Part shown: one piece after another, positions 60,330 to 64,000 of the stretch
Numbering within the stretch: position 1 is the stretch's first letter
Layout of the letters: each line of letters opens with the position of its first letter
Assembly: GCF_022374895.2 (NCBI RefSeq)
Contig: NZ_CP092424.2
Location: forward strand, 160,739 to 224,738
DNA from: Mycobacterium lentiflavum
GTDB lineage: Bacteria; Actinomycetota; Actinomycetes; Mycobacteriales; Mycobacteriaceae
Direction of reading: 5' to 3'
DNA: 64,000 bases
The notes under the pieces: generated by a model
Seen by the model: only the letters and a program-made list of their open reading frames with translations
Database searches by the model: none
Told to the model about the DNA's origin: nothing
Program-made: the position numbers and the translations under genes

Positions 60330-61758
60330 GCGTAGATCGCGATTCGGCCGTGCTGGGCATCGCAGGACGATGCTGACGTACCCACGTTTGGGCCGCCATT
60401 TGAGTGGCATCCCACGGCGATCCGAGCGGGGGCGTGTACGAGAGGTCGAGCTCGCTGAGGCGGTCGACGGTCATCGTATGGAACAGCGCGGTGGCGTAAG
60501 TGTCGACACGCTTGGCGATTTCGGCACTACGGTGTCCCACCAGTTGAGCACCCAGAAGGAGACCGCTTTGCTCATCGCCGGTGATGCGGATGTGGATGGG
60601 CGTGGCACCCGGGTAGTAGGCCTTGTGGTCGTCGGGACTCGATTGGCTAGTTGCAGGCACCCAGCCGCGATTTGCGGCGACAACTTCGTGTTCGCGGAGA
60701 CCCGTGCGGGCGGCAACAAGGTCGAAGACTTTGACGACCTGGGTTCCGAGACTGCCCGCGAAGCGGGCGTCGCCGCCGAGCGCATTCTCGCCCGCTACGC
60801 GACCTTGCTTGTGAGCGGTGGTGCCCAGCGGGAGCCAGGTGATGCCGAGGAGTCGGTGGTGGGTGTGTACACAGTCGCCAGCGGCGAAGACGTCGGACAG
60901 GTTAGTGCGCATGGCTTCGTCGACGACGATGGCGCCTTTGGCGCCGAGGTCTGCGCCGGCATCGGCGGCAAGTTCAGTGTCTGGGCGAACGCCGACGACG
61001 ACCAGAATGAAATCGACCGTGCGCGAGACAGGTCGGCCATCGTGCTCGGCGGTAATGGTAAGTCCGCCCGTATCGCTACGGCTAATCGCCGTGACGGCGG
61101 TTTCGGTGAGGACTTCGACGCCATTGCGTTCGAGTTCGGCGTGCACGAGGGCGCCGAGTTCGGGATCGACGGTGGGCAAGACCTCCGGCAACGCCTCGAT
61201 CTGCGAGACACGGATGCCCCGCGAGGTAAGGGCTTCGGCCATCTCGAGCCCGATATAGCCGGCGCCTACGATCGCGGCGGTCGAAGGCTGGCGTTCTTGT
61301 AGCGAGTCCATGACGGCGAAGGTGTCACCCATGGAGTGCAGCAAGTGCACGCCATCGGCGGGACCCAACGCATCGGGGCCGCTGAGGCCGCGGATGGGCG
61401 GCCGGACACTTACCGCGCCGGTCCCCACGATCAGGGCGTCGTAGGGCAATTGCCGCGGTGCACCCTTCGAGTCCAGTAGGTCGAGTGTGTGCTCCTCGAC
61501 ATTGATGCCGGTGGCGCGGGTGTCGGTGAGCACCCGCATGCCGGTGGCGGCCAGATCGGCAGCAGTGCGATGGGCCAAGTTGGTCCAGTGTGTGACTTCA
61601 CCGGAGACGTAGTAGGGGATCCCGCAGATAGAGAAGTTGGGGTATGCGTCGGCGACGACCACGGTGACATTGGATTCAGGGTCGAGTTCGCGGGCCCGAA
61701 GTGCCGCGCTAATGCCGGCATCACTGCCGCCGACTGCGACGATATGACGGTGACTCAT
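60319..61758 (-). CDS. FAD-dependent pyridine-nucleotide disulfide oxidoreductase
   Basis: This is a 479-residue enzyme with an N-terminal FAD fold (HIVAVGGSDAGISAALRARE), a single redox cysteine in NFSICGIPYY (Cys 45), as in NADH oxidase and CoA-disulfide reductase, an NAD(P) fold (AAIVGAGYIGLEMAEAL), a second FAD contact (NLSDVFAAGDCVHTHH) and a dimerisation domain. Such enzymes often occur in actinobacterial arsenic clusters. The substrate could be a low-molecular-weight disulfide or an arsenical. It lies downstream of pstS and arsRC and is probably in the same operon. Confidence 0.88.
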   Translation of the reverse strand: MSHRHIVAVGGSDAGISAALRARELDPESNVTVVVADAYPNFSICGIPYYVSGEVTHWTNLAHRTAADLAATGMRVLTDTRATGINVEEHTLDLLDSKGAPRQLPYDALIVGTGAVSVRPPIRGLSGPDALGPADGVHLLHSMGDTFAVMDSLQERQPSTAAIVGAGYIGLEMAEALTSRGIRVSQIEALPEVLPTVDPELGALVHAELERNGVEVLTETAVTAISRSDTGGLTITAEHDGRPVSRTVDFILVVVGVRPDTELAADAGADLGAKGAIVVDEAMRTNLSDVFAAGDCVHTHHRLLGITWLPLGTTAHKQGRVAGENALGGDARFAGSLGTQVVKVFDLVAARTGLREHEVVAANRGWVPATSQSSPDDHKAYYPGATPIHIRITGDEQSGLLLGAQLVGHRSAEIAKRVDTYATALFHTMTVDRLSELDLSYTPPLGSPWDATQMAAQTWVRQHRPAMPSTAESRSTHAH

Positions 61759-61841
61759 GAAGGATCGGCTCCTGCGTTTAAGTAGTTGTCACGGAGATGT
61801 TGCAGCACTTCGAATTTCGATCATGGCCATCCGGCCCGCAT

Positions 61842-62936
61842 TCAGCGGATGGCGTTGGCTGCCTTGAGCACTCTTTCCTGGAACTGGCCGGGTAATGCGA
61901 AGTATCCGTAATCCTCCAGGTCGGCTTGTCCAGGGCCAAGGGTGGACTGCAGGAACGCCCGCACCGCCAGCCCGGTCTGTGGGTCAGCGTATTTCGAGCA
62001 GACCAGTTCGTAGGTCGCCAACATGATTGGGTAGACCCCAGGCGCGACTGGTTTGTAGACCATCGACATATCCAGCACCAGGTCGTTGCCTAGTCCCGTG
62101 ATGCTGGTGCCAGCGATGGCCTTGCCGACAGAGTTCGCGTCAATGGCTACCGAATCCGGTCCGCCGGAGGTCACGATCCTCGCGGCGAACAATCGCTGTG
62201 CCTGGGCGAACGACCATTCGTTATAGCTAATAGCGCCTTCGGTGTGCTTGACCAGCTCCGACGTACCTTCGTTACCTTTGGCGCCCTGCCCGACCCCGCC
62301 GCTGAACACTTTGCCGGTTCCCTTGCCCCATGCGCCGCCCGAAGCGGCATCAAGATAGCGCTGGAAATTATCGGTTGTTCCCGACGCATCGCTGCGGAAT
62401 ATCACGTGAATGGGCTCCGAAGGCATCCTGTCGTTGAGCGCCTTGATTACCGGATCATCCCACCGGGTGATCGTCCCATTGAAAATCTTCGCCAGCGTGG
62501 GGCCGTCGAGCACGAGCCTATCGACGACATCGAGGTTGTAGGTGATAGCCAACGGACCAAACACCACCGGCAGATTCCAGGCGTCCGAACCGCACCGCTG
62601 CCTGGCCATGTCGTACTCGCCCCCGGCCAGCGGTGAGTCCGATCCACCGAAATCGGTTACACCTGAGATGAATTCGCTCACCCCGGCGCCCGAGCCGTTG
62701 GACGTGTAGGTGAGCGTTTGTCCGTGGCAAGCGTTTTCGTAAGCCTTGATGAACCTGGTCATGGCGTTCGCTTGCGCGCTGGAGCCGCTGGCCTTCAGCG
62801 CCTGCTTGCCGCTGCACTCCACAACCACCGAAGTGGCGTATGACGGCGCGACTTTGTCTTTGGCGCACCCGGCGACCACCAGCGAGATGGCAGCCAGCAA
62901 GCTCATAGCGGCAGAAAGCTTAGATGAAGATCGCAT
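61842..62936 (-). CDS. pstS: PstS phosphate-binding lipoprotein
   Basis: This is a 364-residue protein with a signal peptide and lipobox VVAGC (Cys 24). The mature protein has the phosphate-binding motifs ASGSSAQANAMTRF, GSGAGVSEFISGVTDFGGSDSPL and IFRSDASGTTDNFQRYL, normally contacting phosphate. PstS feeds the PstCAB transporter. No transporter genes are beside it here. With an arsenate reductase in the same operon, it could bind phosphate selectively in the presence of arsenate. Length matches mycobacterial PstS proteins (about 370). Confidence 0.93.
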   Translation of the reverse strand: MRSSSKLSAAMSLLAAISLVVAGCAKDKVAPSYATSVVVECSGKQALKASGSSAQANAMTRFIKAYENACHGQTLTYTSNGSGAGVSEFISGVTDFGGSDSPLAGGEYDMARQRCGSDAWNLPVVFGPLAITYNLDVVDRLVLDGPTLAKIFNGTITRWDDPVIKALNDRMPSEPIHVIFRSDASGTTDNFQRYLDAASGGAWGKGTGKVFSGGVGQGAKGNEGTSELVKHTEGAISYNEWSFAQAQRLFAARIVTSGGPDSVAIDANSVGKAIAGTSITGLGNDLVLDMSMVYKPVAPGVYPIMLATYELVCSKYADPQTGLAVRAFLQSTLGPGQADLEDYGYFALPGQFQERVLKAANAIR

Positions 62937-62985
62937 CGTGGTTAGCCTCCGGACTGTTAGTGGAATACGCTGCGACGGAATGTAT

Positions 62986-63660
62986 TTAGCGCGGCCTCAA
63001 GGTCGGGGCCACGTGATCGATGCGAACGGTCAATTCATCGACGACCCGGTCGAAGTCGCCCGTCCGGCCGGTACGCACCGGGTCGGGAATCGACCAATGC
63101 AAGCGCCTGCTGTCCGCGGGTAGCTCCTCATGCGCGCTGTCGCAGACAGCGATGATCACGTCACTCGACTTGACAACCTCGTCGAGATGGCGCGGGGCCT
63201 GGGGCTGCATCGACAGCTTGTGACGCCTTGCCGCGGCAACTGCCAACGGGTGTATTTTCTTGGCGGGACGGGTCCCGGCCGATGTTGCGGGTAGTGAACT
63301 ACGGCGATTCCATACAGCAACGGCCAATTGACTGCGCGCCGAGTTCTGGGTACAAACAAACACCACCCGCTTGGCACGCCGGGACGTTGAGGGCAGCAAC
63401 AAATTCAGCGACTCAGGAATGAGCTGCAGATAGCTGCGACGTCGATCCCCCTCCGAGCGGACACGGCGCACGATGCCCGCCCCCTCAAGAACTCCAAGAT
63501 GGTGAGCGATCAGGCTAGATGACATCTCCAGCACGGCTTGCAGCTCGGACGGTGACGAGTCCGCAAGCATCAATCGATCGACGATCACTAGCCGACCCGG
63601 GTCCGACAACGCGGCGTGGACCTGAACTCGGCGAAGCGCATCTTCCGATAGCTCAATCAT
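62986..63660 (-). CDS. ArsR-ArsC fusion: regulator plus arsenate reductase
   Basis: This is a 224-residue fusion. Residues 5-90 are an ArsR-type winged helix (SDPGRLVIVDRLMLADSSPSELQAVLEMSSSLIAHHLGVLEGAGIVRR). Residues 96-224 are a low-molecular-weight phosphatase-type arsenate reductase with the loop VCTQNSARS (Cys 103, Arg 109) and DPVRTGRTGDFDRV near the end. The regulator part has no cysteine, so the usual ELCVCDL arsenite site is missing. It is the first gene of the leftward operon with pstS and the oxidoreductase. A short palindrome lies at the start. Confidence 0.9.
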   Translation of the reverse strand: MIELSEDALRRVQVHAALSDPGRLVIVDRLMLADSSPSELQAVLEMSSSLIAHHLGVLEGAGIVRRVRSEGDRRRSYLQLIPESLNLLLPSTSRRAKRVVFVCTQNSARSQLAVAVWNRRSSLPATSAGTRPAKKIHPLAVAAARRHKLSMQPQAPRHLDEVVKSSDVIIAVCDSAHEELPADSRRLHWSIPDPVRTGRTGDFDRVVDELTVRIDHVAPTLRPR

Positions 63661-63665
63661 AATTA

Positions 63666-63683
63666 AGTCAATTTCTACTGACT
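63666..63683. promoter_or_regulatory. Candidate ArsR operator
   Basis: AGTCA-ATTTCTAC-TGACT, an inverted repeat directly before the arsRC start, in an AT-rich stretch unlike the surroundings. It is the size and position expected for an ArsR-type repressor site. Confidence 0.5.
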
Positions 63684-64000
63684 GACCAGCGAAAGGTCAA
63701 GATGAGTACTACGATTGACTGGTCCCGCCACCAGCTCTTTTGTTTCACCCCGCCACCTGTTAACCCATTGTTTGCTTGCTCACGGTTTCGACGACGATCA
63801 ATATCGAACCGTGTCGAAGTCGCGGTTACCCGTGAGCGATCAGCACCAGGCTGTGCTGCAACATCTCTCAGAGCCGCTGAGACTCGACGGCTCAACTCGG
63901 CAGCACGATGACCATTGCTCATTCTTGTCTCGGCGTCCTTGTGGTTATACCGGCGGCTGACGTGGCCGCAACATTCGAAATACGTTTGAGTGGAGGATCG
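63684..64000. other. Right end of window, no supported gene
   Basis: These 317 bases contain short overlapping frames on both strands. The plus-strand frame ...LTHCLLAHGFDDDQYRTVSK, with SEPLRLDGSTRQ later, may be decayed coding sequence. Inverted GCTCACGG and CCGTGAGC lie at 63778 and 63830. I cannot assign a gene. Confidence 0.4.

Noticed and set aside
1..64000. tRNA, rRNA or CRISPR array
   Set aside because: No cloverleaf, ribosomal sequence or regularly spaced repeats were recognised when reading through; a dedicated scan was not possible.

Overview
The window is high-GC actinobacterial DNA, most likely part of a large mycobacterial plasmid, probably a conjugative, type VII-bearing one. 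The evidence is EccB and EccC, a set of Esp-like ESX substrates and accessory proteins, WhiB proteins, PknH/PknD-type sensor domains, a plasmid partition locus (parAB with palindromic parS-like sites), a candidate replication initiator, several addiction modules and almost no housekeeping genes. No rRNA, tRNA or CRISPR array was seen. The replicon identity is inferred, not proven.

Layout. (1) 1-16.4 kb, minus strand: an ESX locus. Transcription runs from 16.4 kb leftward through a Pro/Gly-rich substrate, EspC-like, a small ESX-associated protein, EspB-like, YbaB/EspL-like, two paralogous membrane-anchored proteins, an embedded TnpB with a small zinc-ribbon partner, and EspK-like, then EccB and EccC. 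The espB-espL-espK order matches chromosomal ESX-1. The run is interrupted between EspK-like and EccB by ParD with a parE stub, a frameshifted NTPase-TPR gene and a VapBC/FitAB pair. (2) 17-19.6 kb: replication/control region with a candidate Rep, a structured leader, two small plasmid proteins and repeated GTAAGTAAGT motifs. (3) 19.6-26.6 kb: a short ESX-type substrate, an AAA ATPase-subtilase pair of the IetAS type, then parS-parA-parB-parS. (4) 26.8-29.7 kb: two ESX-type substrates sharing an apparently identical 714-bp 5' part but ending in different peptidoglycan-hydrolase modules, then an XRE regulator. (5) 30-41 kb, plus strand: a tightly overlapping operon with WhiB, a winged-helix protein, a free-standing NusA-like KH protein, a membrane protein, an alpha/beta hydrolase, several unknowns and a giant methyltransferase-helicase. 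(6) 41.6-60 kb, mostly minus strand: two Ser/Thr kinases, an EspK-related protein with three evenly spaced TQVIP motifs, four PknH-type sensor proteins, an FHA-HTH regulator, a PknD-like NHL propeller, a VapBC pair, an IS110 insertion and a decaying copy of the WhiB region. (7) 60-64 kb: an ArsR-ArsC fusion, PstS and an FAD-dependent disulfide oxidoreductase.

How the parts may work together. ParAB, IetAS, two VapBC pairs and a relic ParD would stabilise the plasmid. The ESX parts would export Esp-like proteins and cell-wall hydrolases, plausibly for transfer or envelope remodelling. The most interesting inferred system is the 41-60 kb block: kinases, repeated acidic-TxV motifs on cytoplasmic tails, extracellular sensor domains detached from kinases, and a DNA-binding FHA protein together resemble a PknH-EmbR circuit split into separate genes. 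Shared GCTACGT operators stand upstream of at least two of the sensor genes.
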